A stretch of 64,000 nt of DNA from Streptomyces sp. V3I8 (GCF_030817535.1 NZ_JAUSZL010000002.1:620001-684000); one strand, 5' to 3'; counted from the stretch's first letter, positions 9,167 to 19,385 are shown. Program-made: numbers and translations. The notes: generated by a model not told the origin, from the sequence alone.

Positions 9167-9937
9167 TCACCCGGGCGGCGGGCCCGTCATGGCGCGGCCC
9201 AGGCGTACCGGGACCCCCGGCGAGTACAGCACGCTCACCGGCTCCCCCAGGGGCGCGGGCAGCCCGGCGGACCGGACGAGGTCCTCCTCGCACGCGACCA
9301 GCGTCGCGCGGTGCAGCGGCCAGCGCGGATGGTCGTTGGGCAGGAAGCCGGCACCGCCGGAGAAGGGGTTGTGCATGCCCCAGCGGGCGGTCAGGAAGTG
9401 TTCGAGCACGGTCGGCTCGGCTATCCGCCCGGCGGGCCTGACGACGAGACGGCTGTACGCGCCCCGCGGGCCGGGCAGGCGTCGCGCGCTGGTGTAGGCG
9501 ACGGTGTCGCCGTCGCTGCGCACGGACATGCGGGACCATACGTACGGCAGCCGGAAGCCCAGGCGCCCCATGAGCACCGGTACGAGCCGGGAGGCGTCCA
9601 TGGAACGGAAGACCACACCGCGCCGCCCGTACCCGTCCACCGAGTACAGCCGCACGTTGGTCTCCGGGAACGAGCCGAAGTAGGGCACGCCCGGCATCCG
9701 CCACCAGGCCACCCGGTGCATGCGGAAGGCGACCAGGCCGACGAAGGTGACACCGTCCAGGGTGTCGGGGGTGGTGCCGGCGGGCAGCAGCCCCGCCACG
9801 GCCGCCGGGTCGACGGCCCAGTGCACGAAGGTGAGGTCCAGCCACTCCTGCGTCAGCAGCGGGCGGTGGAGCACGAGGGGAGCGTCCGGCGTGATCGGCT
9901 CCGGCACGGATGAGGTGATCGACACGGGCGCAAGCAT
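9167..9937 (-). CDS. YqjF/DUF2071-family protein
   Basis: 256 residues from the ATG at 9937 (upstream in-frame starts give a basic, non-conserved leader). The sequence follows the DUF2071 pattern: LTFVHWAVDPAAVAGLLPAG near the start, then GVTFVGLVAFRMHRV, the FPETNVRLYSVDGYGRRGV block, and GRIAEPTVLEHFLTARWGMH towards the end. Related proteins (YqjF in Bacillus, next to nitroaromatic dehalogenase genes) have an acetoacetate-decarboxylase-like fold. The biochemical role is unsettled. It is soluble, has no signal peptide, and sits alone between convergent and tandem neighbours. The Shine-Dalgarno site is weak. Confidence 0.8.
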   Translation of the reverse strand: MLAPVSITSSVPEPITPDAPLVLHRPLLTQEWLDLTFVHWAVDPAAVAGLLPAGTTPDTLDGVTFVGLVAFRMHRVAWWRMPGVPYFGSFPETNVRLYSVDGYGRRGVVFRSMDASRLVPVLMGRLGFRLPYVWSRMSVRSDGDTVAYTSARRLPGPRGAYSRLVVRPAGRIAEPTVLEHFLTARWGMHNPFSGGAGFLPNDHPRWPLHRATLVACEEDLVRSAGLPAPLGEPVSVLYSPGVPVRLGRAMTGPPPG

Positions 9938-10005
9938 CGCAGGGTCACGCCCCGGACATGACGGAACACCGTGCCGTGTGACGCGTCGCTCGGCGGCGGG
10001 CGGTG

Positions 10006-10437
10006 TCAGACGTCGGTGGGCAGCCCGCTGACCTCGGCGATGCCCCGCAGCTCCTCGTCCTGGCGGTGGCGCTCCCCGATGAACTCGGCGATCTCCTGGC
10101 ACCGGACGGGATCGGCCGCGGTGCCGGAGTCCGTCACGACCCTGACGGGACCGCCCTCCTCCGTCTCGATCTCGACGATCTGGTTGTCCATGCGCCCCGT
10201 GACGGCGACGGCCACGACGAGGGACGCCTCGTCACGGATCTCCTGCGAGACGCCGGCGCCGTCCTCGCCCTCCAGATTGAGCTCGATCGGTCCGGCCCGT
10301 TGCTCCTGCATGGCTTCGAGCACGGGTTCGACCATGCGGAGCAGGAGCGCGTAGTCCGACGGCGTCATCCGCACACGCAACAGATCGAGGTAGAGGTCGA
10401 CGGGCCGGCCCTCCGGCGGGAACTCTGATTCAGTCAT
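10006..10437 (-). CDS. Acidic protein of unknown function
   Basis: 143 residues from the ATG at 10437, with GGGGAAG 9 nt upstream. It is strongly acidic throughout (EGEDGAGVSQEIRDE; VEIETEEGG) with mixed alpha/beta predicted pattern. The middle resembles effector- or stress-associated small domains in having alternating hydrophobics (LVVAVAVTGRMDNQIVEIE). No cysteines, membrane segments or recognised motif. A longer start nine codons upstream is possible. It may be independently expressed or lie in one transcript with the downstream gene on the same strand. Confidence 0.65.
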   Translation of the reverse strand: MTESEFPPEGRPVDLYLDLLRVRMTPSDYALLLRMVEPVLEAMQEQRAGPIELNLEGEDGAGVSQEIRDEASLVVAVAVTGRMDNQIVEIETEEGGPVRVVTDSGTAADPVRCQEIAEFIGERHRQDEELRGIAEVSGLPTDV

Positions 10438-10596
10438 GGGATTCGACTTCCCCATTGTGGGCAATGTGATCGCATCTGCCTCCAGAATGCTGGATCGGCG
10501 GACACCCCGCCGCCCGGCACCCCACCACCCGATATCGCCGCCGGACCGGGGCGGGCGGACCCGCTCGCCCCGGTGCCGTGATGTCCCGCGCCCGGG

Positions 10597-12126
10597 CTAC
10601 GCTCCCCGGCGGATCCGGGCCGCCTTGCGGGCCTCCGCCGTCTGGCGGGCCTCCGCCGAGCGGCGGGATTCACCGCCGGAGCGGCCCGGGCGGGTGCCCA
10701 TGCCGCGGAACGGGGCGCCGCCGCGCTGCGGGCGTTCCGTGATCGGGGCGGCGCCGGCGACGGGGACGCCGGACGGCGTCTGCGCGCCGGTGATGCGGCT
10801 CAGCTCGGCCTCGCCGGAGCGGACCTGCGTGACCTGCGGCCGGATACGGGCGTCGGACAGCAGGCGGGTCATGTCGCGGCGCTGGTTGGGCAGGACCAGC
10901 GTGACGACGCTGCCGGACTCGCCCGCGCGGGCCGTACGGCCGCCGCGGTGCAGGTAGTCCTTGTGGTCGCCGGGCGGGTCGACGTTGACGACGAGGTCGA
11001 GATCGTCGACGTGGATGCCGCGGGCCGCGACGTTGGTCGCCACCAGCACGGTGACCGCGCCGGACTTGAACTGCGCGAGCGTCCGGTTCCGCTGGGGCTG
11101 CGACTTGCCGCCGTGCAGGGCGGCGGCCCGCACCCCGCTGCCGAGCAGGTGCCTGGTGAACTGGTCGACGGAGTGCTTGGTGTCCAGGAACATCAGCACA
11201 CGCCCGTCCCGGGCGGCGATCTCCGTGGCGGTGGCGTACTTGTCCGCACCGTGCACGTACAGCACGTGGTGCTCCATCGTGGTGACGGTGCCCGCCGACG
11301 GGTCGACCGAGTGGACCACCGGGTCGTGGAGGTAGCGGCGTACCAGCAGGTCGATGTTGCGGTCCAGGGTCGCCGAGAACAGCAGGCGCTGCCCGTCCGG
11401 CTTCACCAGGTCCAGGAGCGCGGTGACCTGGGGCATGAAGCCCATGTCGGCCATCTGGTCCGCCTCGTCCAGGACGGTGATGCCGACCCGGTCCAGCCGG
11501 CAGTCCCGGCGCTCGACGAGGTCCGCCAGGCGGCCCGGGGTCGCGACGACGACCTCGGCGCCCGAGCGCAGCGCGCCGGCCTGCCGGCCGATCGACATGC
11601 CGCCGACCACGGTGGCCATCCGCAGTTTCAAGGCCTTGGCGTACGGCGTGAGCGCGTCGGTGACCTGCTGGGCCAGCTCGCGCGTGGGGACGAGGACCAG
11701 GGCCAGCGGCTGCCGCGGTTCGGCGCGCCGCCCGGCCGTGCGGGCCAGCAGCGCGAGGCCGAAGGCGAGGGTCTTGCCCGAGCCGGTACGGCCGCGGCCC
11801 AGTACGTCACGGCCCGCGAGCGAGTTCGGCAGCGTGGCGGCCTGGATCGGGAACGGCTCCTGCACGCCGAGGCCGGTGAGCGTCTCCAACAGCTCCGTGG
11901 GCAGGCCCAGTTCACCGAAGGACGCCACCGCCGGGAGGGCAGGGGTGAGGGTGGCGGGCGGCGCGAACTCCCCCTGCACCGCGGCGGGACGCCGTCCGTT
12001 GCCACCCGGACGGGCGCCGGGACGGCCCTGCCCCTGCGAGCGGGAGCGGCCACCGCGGTCGAAGCCGCCGGATCCGTCCTTGCGGTTGCTTGCGAAACGA
12101 TCGTTCGTGCGAGCTGATCGGTTCAT
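10597..12126 (-). CDS. DEAD-box ATP-dependent RNA helicase
   Basis: 509 residues from the ATG at 12126, with GAGGAAGG 6 nt upstream. After a basic Gly/Arg-rich head (about 1-65) come the helicase motifs: Q-motif region near GVQEPFPIQAATLP, motif I GRTGSGKT, Ia PTRELAQQ, Ib TPGRL, II DEAD (VLDEADQMADMGF), III SAT, V ARGIHVDDLD and VI HRGGRTAR. The C-terminal 90 residues are basic and probably bind RNA. Such enzymes unwind structured RNA in ribosome assembly, mRNA turnover and cold adaptation. It is transcribed toward 10.6 kb just downstream of the cold-shock gene, separated by that gene's terminator and a leader with a hairpin over the ribosome site. Confidence 0.93.
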   Translation of the reverse strand: MNRSARTNDRFASNRKDGSGGFDRGGRSRSQGQGRPGARPGGNGRRPAAVQGEFAPPATLTPALPAVASFGELGLPTELLETLTGLGVQEPFPIQAATLPNSLAGRDVLGRGRTGSGKTLAFGLALLARTAGRRAEPRQPLALVLVPTRELAQQVTDALTPYAKALKLRMATVVGGMSIGRQAGALRSGAEVVVATPGRLADLVERRDCRLDRVGITVLDEADQMADMGFMPQVTALLDLVKPDGQRLLFSATLDRNIDLLVRRYLHDPVVHSVDPSAGTVTTMEHHVLYVHGADKYATATEIAARDGRVLMFLDTKHSVDQFTRHLLGSGVRAAALHGGKSQPQRNRTLAQFKSGAVTVLVATNVAARGIHVDDLDLVVNVDPPGDHKDYLHRGGRTARAGESGSVVTLVLPNQRRDMTRLLSDARIRPQVTQVRSGEAELSRITGAQTPSGVPVAGAAPITERPQRGGAPFRGMGTRPGRSGGESRRSAEARQTAEARKAARIRRGA

Positions 12127-12134
12127 GGAGAACC

Positions 12135-12161
12135 TTCCTCGATATGGCACGTATCGAGGAA
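12135..12161 (-). promoter_or_regulatory. Leader hairpin covering the helicase Shine-Dalgarno site
   Basis: On the minus strand TTCCTCGATA and TATCGAGGAA are perfect 10-bp arms around the 7-nt loop CGTGCCA. The downstream arm contains GAGGAA, most of the helicase ribosome site GAGGAAGG. In RNA the site would therefore be paired and translation limited until the stem opens. An RNA helicase is a natural candidate to open its own leader. Whether it acts as thermosensor, autoregulator or plain attenuator is inference. Confidence 0.6.
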
Positions 12162-12314
12162 TTCTCGGCACAGGAAAAAGCCGAATGAATTGCAAGAACG
12201 AGCCGAATGTAAGTCAGAACCCGGCCGGCCACGCCGACGCGGCACACCGGGTCGCAACAGCGCGGACGCGACGGAAATTCCCGCCGCGGGACCCGGGTCG
12301 TCAAGAACACAAGA

Positions 12315-12348
12315 AGCTGGGGCCCCACCGCGAGGTGGGACCCCAGCT
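12315..12348 (-). terminator. Strong rho-independent-type terminator of the cold-shock gene
   Basis: Two 15-nt arms (12315-12329 and 12334-12348) separated by a 4-nt loop. Read as minus-strand RNA they pair completely, with one G-U; read on the plus strand the same position is a C-A mismatch. This fits a minus-strand function, 20 nt after the cold-shock stop codon. A T-rich stretch (CTTCTTGTGTTCTT) follows. Confidence 0.85.
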
Positions 12349-12367
12349 GCTCTGCTGCGCTACGGCA

Positions 12368-12571
12368 TCAGGCGGGAGTGATGTTCTCCGCCTGCGGGCC
12401 CTTCTGGCCCTGCGTGACATCGAAGGTCACCTTCTGGCCTTCCTGGAGCTCACGGAAGCCCTGGGTGGCGATGTTCGAGTAGTGGGCGAAGACGTCCGGG
12501 CCGCCGCCGTCCTGCTCGATGAAGCCGAAGCCCTTTTCGCTGTTGAACCACTTGACAGTTCCAGTAGCCAT
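12368..12571 (-). CDS. Cold-shock protein (CspA family)
   Basis: 67 residues, a complete single cold-shock domain. RNP1 (KGFGFIEQ) and RNP2 (DVFAHYS) are both present after the family opening [14 protein letters not shown]; the end [12 protein letters not shown] is typical for actinobacterial paralogues. The protein binds single-stranded nucleic acid and melts RNA structure. The ATG at 12571 is preceded by GAAAGG and an A-run. A long structured leader lies upstream and a strong terminator downstream, so it is a single-gene unit. The DEAD-box helicase follows on the same strand. Confidence 0.97.
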   Translation of the reverse strand: MATGTVKWFNSEKGFGFIEQDGGGPDVFAHYSNIATQGFRELQEGQKVTFDVTQGQKGPQAENITPA

Positions 12572-12670
12572 TTTTTTATCCCTTTCGGGGCAGTACCCGG
12601 GGGCCCGCACTGTGTGGACCCCTGTGACGCCGCAATTGACCCCGTCCGGAATGAAATGCCGGAAATACAA

Positions 12671-12706
12671 AAGTGCCCGACGAATACGAATTCGCCTGCG
12701 GCACTT
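12671..12706 (-). promoter_or_regulatory. Imperfect stem-loop upstream of the cold-shock gene
   Basis: AAGTGCC and GGCACTT form the outer stem, and CGAAT/ATTCG an inner stem around a 4-nt loop. It sits about 100 nt before the cold-shock start, in an unusually A/T-rich 303-bp gap. Cold-shock genes usually have long folded leaders; whether transcription starts above this element is not shown. Confidence 0.4.
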
Positions 12707-12845
12707 GAAGTGTGCGGGAACTACAACTGCAACTGGATCAAGACTAGCACGCAGGGCCCGTCAGGCAACGGCACGGCGACACCTCTCGAGAACCGTTACG
12801 TACGGACCGCACGGCCGGTGCCCGGCCGGTGCACGACTCTGGAAA

Positions 12846-12868
12846 CTGACGCCTCGTCAGGTTACGCT
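12846..12868 (+). promoter_or_regulatory. Palindromic operator and -10 of the oxidoreductase gene
   Basis: CTGACG-CCT-CGTCAG (12846-12860) is a perfect 6-bp-arm palindrome. TACGCT (12863-12868) fits the TAnnnT -10 pattern and ends 6 nt before the ATG, consistent with a leaderless message. A TetR-type repressor site is likely from its size and place; the regulator is not identified. Confidence 0.5.
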
Positions 12869-12874
12869 CCGCGC

Positions 12875-13948
12875 ATGATTCCCACGGTGGTCTGGGGTAC
12901 CGGAAACGTGGGCCGCGCGGCGATCCGCGCGGTCGAGGCACACCCGGCGCTCGGCCTCGCCGCGGTGCTCGTCCACAGTCCCGGCAAGGTCGGCCGCGAC
13001 GCGGGCGACCTCGGCGGTCTCGGCCGGGGCCTGGGTGTCGCGGCGACCGACGACGTCGACGCCGTGCTGGCCGCCCGCCCCCGGGCCGTCGTGTACGCGG
13101 CGTCGGGCGACATCCGGCCCGACGAGGCCCTGGCCGACGTCGGCAGGGCGATCCGGAGCGGCGCCGTGGTGGTGACGCCGTCGCTGTACCCGCTCTACGA
13201 CCAGCGCAACGCCCCGCCCGAGTTCCGCGAGCCCGTGCTCGCCGCCGTCGCGGCCGGCGGCGGGTCGCTGTTCGTCTCCGGTGTCGACCCGGGCTGGGGC
13301 AACGACGTGCTGCCGCTGCTGGTGAGCGGGCTCGGCACGGTCGTCGACGGCATCCGCTGCCAGGAGATCTTCGACTACTCCACGTACGACCAGGAGGAGT
13401 CGGTGCGGTTCCTGGTCGGGATGGGGCAGCCCATGGAGTACGAGCCGCCGATGCTCGCCCCGTCGATCCCGACGATGGTGTGGGGCGGGCAGATACGGCT
13501 GATGGCCAGGGCCCTGGCGGTGGAGATCGACGAGATCCGCGAGACCCTGGAGCGGCGCCCGCTCGACGTCACCGTACGCACCCGGACGATGGGCGTGTTC
13601 GAGGCCGGCACCCAGGGCGCGGTGCGCTTCGAGGTGCAGGGCCTCGTCGGGGGCGAGCCGCGCATCGTCGTCGAGCACGTCACCCGGATCCATCCCTCCT
13701 GCGCCCCGGACTGGCCGGTGCCGCCGGGCGGCGACGGGGCGCACCGCGTGATCGTCGAGGGCCGCCCGCGCATCGAGGTCACCGTCCAGGCGACCGACGA
13801 GGGCGAGAACCGGTCGGCGGGCGGGAACGCCACGGCGGTCGGCCGGCTGGTCGGCGCCGTCGAGTGGCTCGTGGCCGCGGAGCCGGGACTGTACGACGCG
13901 CTCGACGTCCCGCTGCGCCCCGCGGCCGGACGGCTCGGCAGGAAGTGA
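12875..13948 (+). CDS. DapB-like NAD(P)-dependent oxidoreductase
   Basis: 357 residues. The N-terminus IPTVVWGTGNVGRAAIRAV is a Rossmann NAD(P)-binding motif as in dihydrodipicolinate reductase and 2,4-diaminopentanoate dehydrogenase. It is followed by an acid-rich nucleotide-binding half and a C-terminal alpha/beta substrate domain (DYSTYDQEESVRFLVGMGQP; HVTRIHPS). Actinobacteria, mycobacteria especially, have many such 'dihydrodipicolinate reductase N-terminal domain' proteins next to lipid or steroid genes; true lysine synthesis is unlikely. No clear Shine-Dalgarno site; the -10 position suggests a leaderless transcript. A CMD-family gene follows 25 nt downstream, so the two probably form an operon. 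Confidence 0.8.
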   Translation: MIPTVVWGTGNVGRAAIRAVEAHPALGLAAVLVHSPGKVGRDAGDLGGLGRGLGVAATDDVDAVLAARPRAVVYAASGDIRPDEALADVGRAIRSGAVVVTPSLYPLYDQRNAPPEFREPVLAAVAAGGGSLFVSGVDPGWGNDVLPLLVSGLGTVVDGIRCQEIFDYSTYDQEESVRFLVGMGQPMEYEPPMLAPSIPTMVWGGQIRLMARALAVEIDEIRETLERRPLDVTVRTRTMGVFEAGTQGAVRFEVQGLVGGEPRIVVEHVTRIHPSCAPDWPVPPGGDGAHRVIVEGRPRIEVTVQATDEGENRSAGGNATAVGRLVGAVEWLVAAEPGLYDALDVPLRPAAGRLGRK

Positions 13949-13973
13949 CACCGCGCAGGCGAAGGAGCCCCGG

Positions 13974-14456
13974 ATGAACGTCGACGTCCCCGACGGCAGG
14001 AACCCGATCGAGTACGTGTGGGGCGAGATGGTCCCCGGCATCGGACCCGCCGCGGCGGACTTCTCGCTCGCCGTGTACGCCCACACGACCCTGGGGCTGC
14101 GTGAGTTCGAGGCCGCGCGGCTGCGGATCGCGCAGATCAACGGCTGCCTCTTCTGCCTCGACTGGCGGACCGAGCGGGACGGGCGCAGGGTCGAGGAGGG
14201 GTTCGCCGACGCGGTGACGCGGTGGCGCACGGCCGACGCCCTCGACGCGCGCACCCGCCTGGCCGCCGAGTACGCGGAGCGGTACGCCCTGGACCACCAC
14301 GGTCTCGACGAGGAGTTCTGGGCGCGGATGACCGCGCACTACAGCCAGGCCGAGATCGTGGAACTGACCATGAGCCTCGGCTCCTGGCTGGCGTTCGGCC
14401 GCCTCAACCGCGTCCTGGGGCTCGACGCCATGTGCGTACTGCCGGGGCACGGATAG
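13974..14456 (+). CDS. Carboxymuconolactone-decarboxylase/AhpD-like protein
   Basis: 160 residues, ATG with AAGGAG upstream. The redox-type motif is INGCLFCLDWR, a CxxC inside the AhpD-like helix, followed by ALDHHGLDEEFWARM and the closing helix NRVLGLDAMC. Proteins of this fold are peroxidase-like thiol enzymes or gamma-carboxymuconolactone decarboxylases; the CxxC favours a peroxidase-type role. The 25-nt spacing from the oxidoreductase gene supports joint expression and perhaps a shared lipid or oxidant-related task. Confidence 0.85.
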   Translation: MNVDVPDGRNPIEYVWGEMVPGIGPAAADFSLAVYAHTTLGLREFEAARLRIAQINGCLFCLDWRTERDGRRVEEGFADAVTRWRTADALDARTRLAAEYAERYALDHHGLDEEFWARMTAHYSQAEIVELTMSLGSWLAFGRLNRVLGLDAMCVLPGHG

Positions 14457-14517
14457 GCCCCCGGAAGAGGGGTCCGGGACCGTCCGGTGGGGCGGCCCCG
14501 GCCCGGTACGGGTGTCA

Positions 14518-16197
<1,680 letters not shown>

Positions 16198-16265
16198 CTA
16201 CTGGGAGCCCCCTGAGAAGTCACGCCATACCCTGAGGTAACTTTCGAACGATCACAAACTGGGCA

Positions 16266-17534
16266 TCACGCACGCAGCAGACGGCGGGCGGTCAGCGCGA
16301 GACTGAGCTCCACCATGTCGGCGGGGCGGGTGAGCGAGCGCCCGGTCAGCTGTTCGCACCGCTTGAGCCGGTTCAGGACGGTGTTGCGATGGCAGTACAG
16401 GCGGACACTCGCCCGCTGCGCCGACCCGTCGCACTCGAGCCACGCCGCCAGCGTGTCCAGCAGGATGTCGCGGTCGGACGGCTCCAGACGCAGCAGCGGT
16501 CCGAGGACCTCCTCGGCGAGGGCGGCGCCCAGCTCGGGGCACGACATCACCAGAGCCGCGGGCAACTGCTCGGTCAGCCGTACGGTGTCCCCGTCGGCCG
16601 CGCACATGCTCAGCGCCATGTCCGCCAGCCTGCGGGCGTCCCCCACCGCGGCCAGCCCCGTCACGAGGGGCCCGACGCCGACCCTCGTACCCGCGGGGGC
16701 CCGCAGCCCCTGCCCCGGTCCCGGCAGGTCCGCGCCGTCGACCAGGACGATGCCGTGGTCGACGTCCACGCCGGTGTGCCAGTACACGCGCGCACCGGAC
16801 GGGACGACGGCGGCGTGCAGGGGGGCGCGGCCGCTCCGGCGTCCGCCCGCGACGGCGACCACGGCGTAGCGGCCCTGTTCGGGCAGGTCGAGGGCCTCCG
16901 CCGTCTCGGCGACGTCGGCGATCCGGCTCGTGCCGTCGAGCAGGGCCGCGGTCAGCAGGCGCACGCGGTGCTCCTGGCGCCAGGCGTGCTGCCGTTCGAC
17001 CTTGCGGTAGACGTCCGCCACGAGGGTGCAGTGCTCGTCGACGAAGTTCCACACGTCGGCCGCCACGTGGACGAGCAGCCGGACGTCCTCGGGGGCGGTC
17101 CGGGAGGTCTCCTCGACGAGCGTCTGCCAGATCAGGGATCCGCCGAGCCGGAAGGCGTGCAGGAGCGCATCGAGCGGCAGGCCCTGTTCGGCACGCGCCG
17201 CGCCGATCTTCCACGAGCAGCGCAGCGCCGCCTCCCGCGCGCCGCGCGGGTCGAGCAGGGAACCGACACTGTGCCGCAGCGAGCGGTGCGCCTCCTGCCA
17301 GGTGCCCACCGGATCGCTCTCCAGTGTGCTCCGGTAGGCGGGTTCCCGCTCCCGCAGCACCGCCACGAGCCGGTCGGTCAGCTCGGGGAGGTTGTTCAGC
17401 AGCACCCGGGCCGACCGGTGCAGTACGCGCAGGGCGTCGGCGTCGATCAGCGAACGGACCTTCGGGGCACGCGACAGCGTGACGGACGGCGGTCCGTGTC
17501 CGAGCTCGACTCGGGACCGTACTGCCTGATGCAT
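16266..17534 (-). CDS. PucR/CdaR-type helix-turn-helix transcriptional regulator
   Basis: 422 residues from the ATG at 17534 with GGGAG 6 nt upstream. The last 60 residues form the PucR C-terminal HTH: LDTLAAWLECDGSAQRASVRLYCHRNTVLNRLKRCEQLTGRSL. The N-terminal and central parts (sensory region with KIGAARAEQGLPLDALLHAFRLGG, then a GGDEF-like fold) fit the same family. Members usually activate adjacent catabolic genes in response to a small ligand. Its stop is 104 bp above the cholesterol oxidase start, same strand, so regulation of that gene, co-transcription, or both is likely. Confidence 0.88.
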   Translation of the reverse strand: MHQAVRSRVELGHGPPSVTLSRAPKVRSLIDADALRVLHRSARVLLNNLPELTDRLVAVLREREPAYRSTLESDPVGTWQEAHRSLRHSVGSLLDPRGAREAALRCSWKIGAARAEQGLPLDALLHAFRLGGSLIWQTLVEETSRTAPEDVRLLVHVAADVWNFVDEHCTLVADVYRKVERQHAWRQEHRVRLLTAALLDGTSRIADVAETAEALDLPEQGRYAVVAVAGGRRSGRAPLHAAVVPSGARVYWHTGVDVDHGIVLVDGADLPGPGQGLRAPAGTRVGVGPLVTGLAAVGDARRLADMALSMCAADGDTVRLTEQLPAALVMSCPELGAALAEEVLGPLLRLEPSDRDILLDTLAAWLECDGSAQRASVRLYCHRNTVLNRLKRCEQLTGRSLTRPADMVELSLALTARRLLRA

Positions 17535-17790
17535 CGCGTTCTCCCGGGGCGTCGGCTCCGTGCGGTGCGCTCGCGGCGGTCCCTGTGCGGCCACCTGTCG
17601 GCCGCGGTCCCCCGCGATGGTCGGCACCTGTCTCGTCCTGCCCCGTAGAATGACATACCGTCCAGTCGGTCCCTAGGGTTCTGCGTCGTTCTTTTCGCTC
17701 CGCGTCCCGCGCCGTCCGCCGGGTGACGGCTCTCTCCGCGTGCTCCGGGTTTTCAGGGGAATCCGGATGCCGAAGGGGAGGAGAGGTGTC

Positions 17791-18153
17791 ATGCATCTGG
17801 CACGTGGAGGCGGCGGCGATCCCGGATCCTGGCTCTGGGCCCTGGGCGCCCTCGCGCTGTACGCACTGATCAGTTACGCGCTGGCGTACCGGGCGCGCAC
17901 CCGGCGCGGCTCCGGGCATCCGGGCCACGACGCCCTGCACGACCTCAAGGACCGGGAGGAACCGCAGTCACCCCGGCAGCGTCTCCTGAGCCGCGCGGCC
18001 ATGCTGGGCGGTGCGGGGGCGACCGTCCTGGTCGCCCTGTCCACCTCGGGCGTCCTGCGGGTGGTGGCCGCCGGGGCCACCGCTGTCGTGGCGGTCGGGC
18101 TGTGGGCCTACTACGACCACCGCACCGAGAACCCGGTGGTCCGCGGACGGTGA
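17791..18153 (+). CDS. Small membrane protein of unknown function
   Basis: 120 residues from the ATG at 17791 with AGGAGAGG upstream. A Gly-rich opening leads into one membrane segment (WALGALALYALISYALAY), a charged linker (HDALHDLKDREEPQSPRQR) and two closely spaced hydrophobic stretches near the end (GAGATVLVALS; RVVAAGATAVVAVGLWAYY). No motif was recognised. It lies divergent from the PucR-type regulator and convergent with the BrkB gene. Confidence 0.7.
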   Translation: MHLARGGGGDPGSWLWALGALALYALISYALAYRARTRRGSGHPGHDALHDLKDREEPQSPRQRLLSRAAMLGGAGATVLVALSTSGVLRVVAAGATAVVAVGLWAYYDHRTENPVVRGR

Positions 18154-18185
18154 TCCGGGACGCCCGCGGGCCCCGGACACGGGTC

Positions 18186-18215
18186 TCAGGGGCCGGAGCC
18201 TCAGGGGCCGGAGCC
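18186..18215. repeat. 15-bp tandem duplication over a stop codon
   Basis: Two identical 15-bp copies, 18186-18200 and 18201-18215. On the minus strand each reads GGCTCCGGCCCCTGA, so the last five codons including the stop of the BrkB gene are repeated right after it. Confidence 0.8.
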
Positions 18216-19166
18216 CGGATCCGGCTCCACCGCGTCGGTGATGCCGGCCCGGGCGGCCTCGAGCTGGGCGGCGAAGGCGACGCCGAGGAAGAGCGCGATG
18301 CCGGTGAGGTTGGCCCACAGCAGCAGTGCGACGAACGCGGTGAGCGGCCCGTAGACCGCGCCGAACGACCCGCTCCTGGCGACGTAGAGCGCCAGCAGCC
18401 AGGTGGCCACGACCCAGAGCACCAGGTGGACCGCCGAGCCGAAGGCCAGCCAGGTGTATCCCGGCTGGTCCCTGCGAGGGGCCCAGCGGAAGATCACCGC
18501 GGAGGCGACCCAGGCCAGCGCGACACCCAGCGGCACCTCGACCGGCCCCCACCAGTCGAGGCTGTCCCGGGACCAGCCGAGGGCCTGGACCACCGACTCC
18601 CCCACCGCGTCACCGGCGACGAGGACGAGGAACCCCAGCACCAGCGGCATGCCCGCGGCGAGGGCCAGAAGCAGGGAGCGGCCGTACTTGACCAGGAAGG
18701 GACGGTCGCGCTCGATGCCGTAGATCCGGTTGGCGCCCCGCTCGACCTGGCCCATCGCCGAGGCCAGGTTGAGCACCGCGAAGGCGAGGCCGAGCCACAT
18801 CGCGAGGGCGCCCCAGGCGCCGGACCCGGCGCTGCGCGCCGTCTTGTCCAGCGCCTCCTCGACCAGAGCGGCGCTGGCACCGGGCACGATCCGGCCGAGG
18901 GTGAGCTCGATGATCCGCCCGATGCTCTCGGTGTGGACGGTCGTGGCGACACCGACCAGCGCGATGGCGAAGGGGACCATGCCCACCACCACCTGGAAGG
19001 CCAGGGAGCGCGCGTGGCTGAAGCCGTCGGCGTAGCGGAAGCGGGAGAACGCGTCCACCAGCAGCCGGCGGCCTCCGTAGCGCCGCAGCGCGGTGAGTGC
19101 CTCGTCCCCGGAGAGTTCCTCCCCGATCATGTCCCGCGTCTGCGGGACGTGCACGGCGGTACCCAT
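18201..19166 (-). CDS. YihY/BrkB-family inner membrane protein
   Basis: 321 residues from the ATG at 19166 with GAGGAG 9 nt upstream. Six hydrophobic segments follow the BrkB pattern, opening with FRYADGFSHARSLAFQVVVGMVPFAIALVG, passing through the conserved GANRIYGIERDRPFLVKYGRSLLLAL and ending with LTAFVALLLWANLTGIALFLG. The name derives from Bordetella serum resistance; the transport or enzymatic role remains uncertain. Many actinobacterial genomes carry several paralogues near stress genes. A 15-bp duplication repeats the last codons after the stop. Confidence 0.88.
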   Translation of the reverse strand: MGTAVHVPQTRDMIGEELSGDEALTALRRYGGRRLLVDAFSRFRYADGFSHARSLAFQVVVGMVPFAIALVGVATTVHTESIGRIIELTLGRIVPGASAALVEEALDKTARSAGSGAWGALAMWLGLAFAVLNLASAMGQVERGANRIYGIERDRPFLVKYGRSLLLALAAGMPLVLGFLVLVAGDAVGESVVQALGWSRDSLDWWGPVEVPLGVALAWVASAVIFRWAPRRDQPGYTWLAFGSAVHLVLWVVATWLLALYVARSGSFGAVYGPLTAFVALLLWANLTGIALFLGVAFAAQLEAARAGITDAVEPDPGSGP

Positions 19167-19385
19167 CGCGTATGTCTCCTCGTGTCGTCCGGCCCCGGAC
19201 GCCGGTGATTCGGTCCCCGGCCGAGCCCTTCGTACCGTCTTGCCGGTCGTCGGGGATTCAGCCGTCACCGGCGGGAGATGATCGCACGTGCGTCCGGCCG
19301 GCGTCCGGACCGGGCCGGGCACCGGCCGGTCGCGGTCGCCATGGGCCCGGCGGCACCGGGCGCGCGGATCCGGTCCGGCGCAGCG

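Noticed and set aside
6534..9845. A 1103-codon open frame on the minus strand across the PP2C phosphatase gene
   Set aside because: It is antisense to a gene with clear domains; long antisense frames arise because stop codons are rare in 72% GC DNA. Its product is rich in Arg, Gly, His with no motif.
11354..12874. In-frame extension upstream of the DapB-like oxidoreductase
   Set aside because: Crosses the helicase and cold-shock genes on the other strand. The Rossmann motif begins right after the ATG at 12875, which also has a -10 box just before it.
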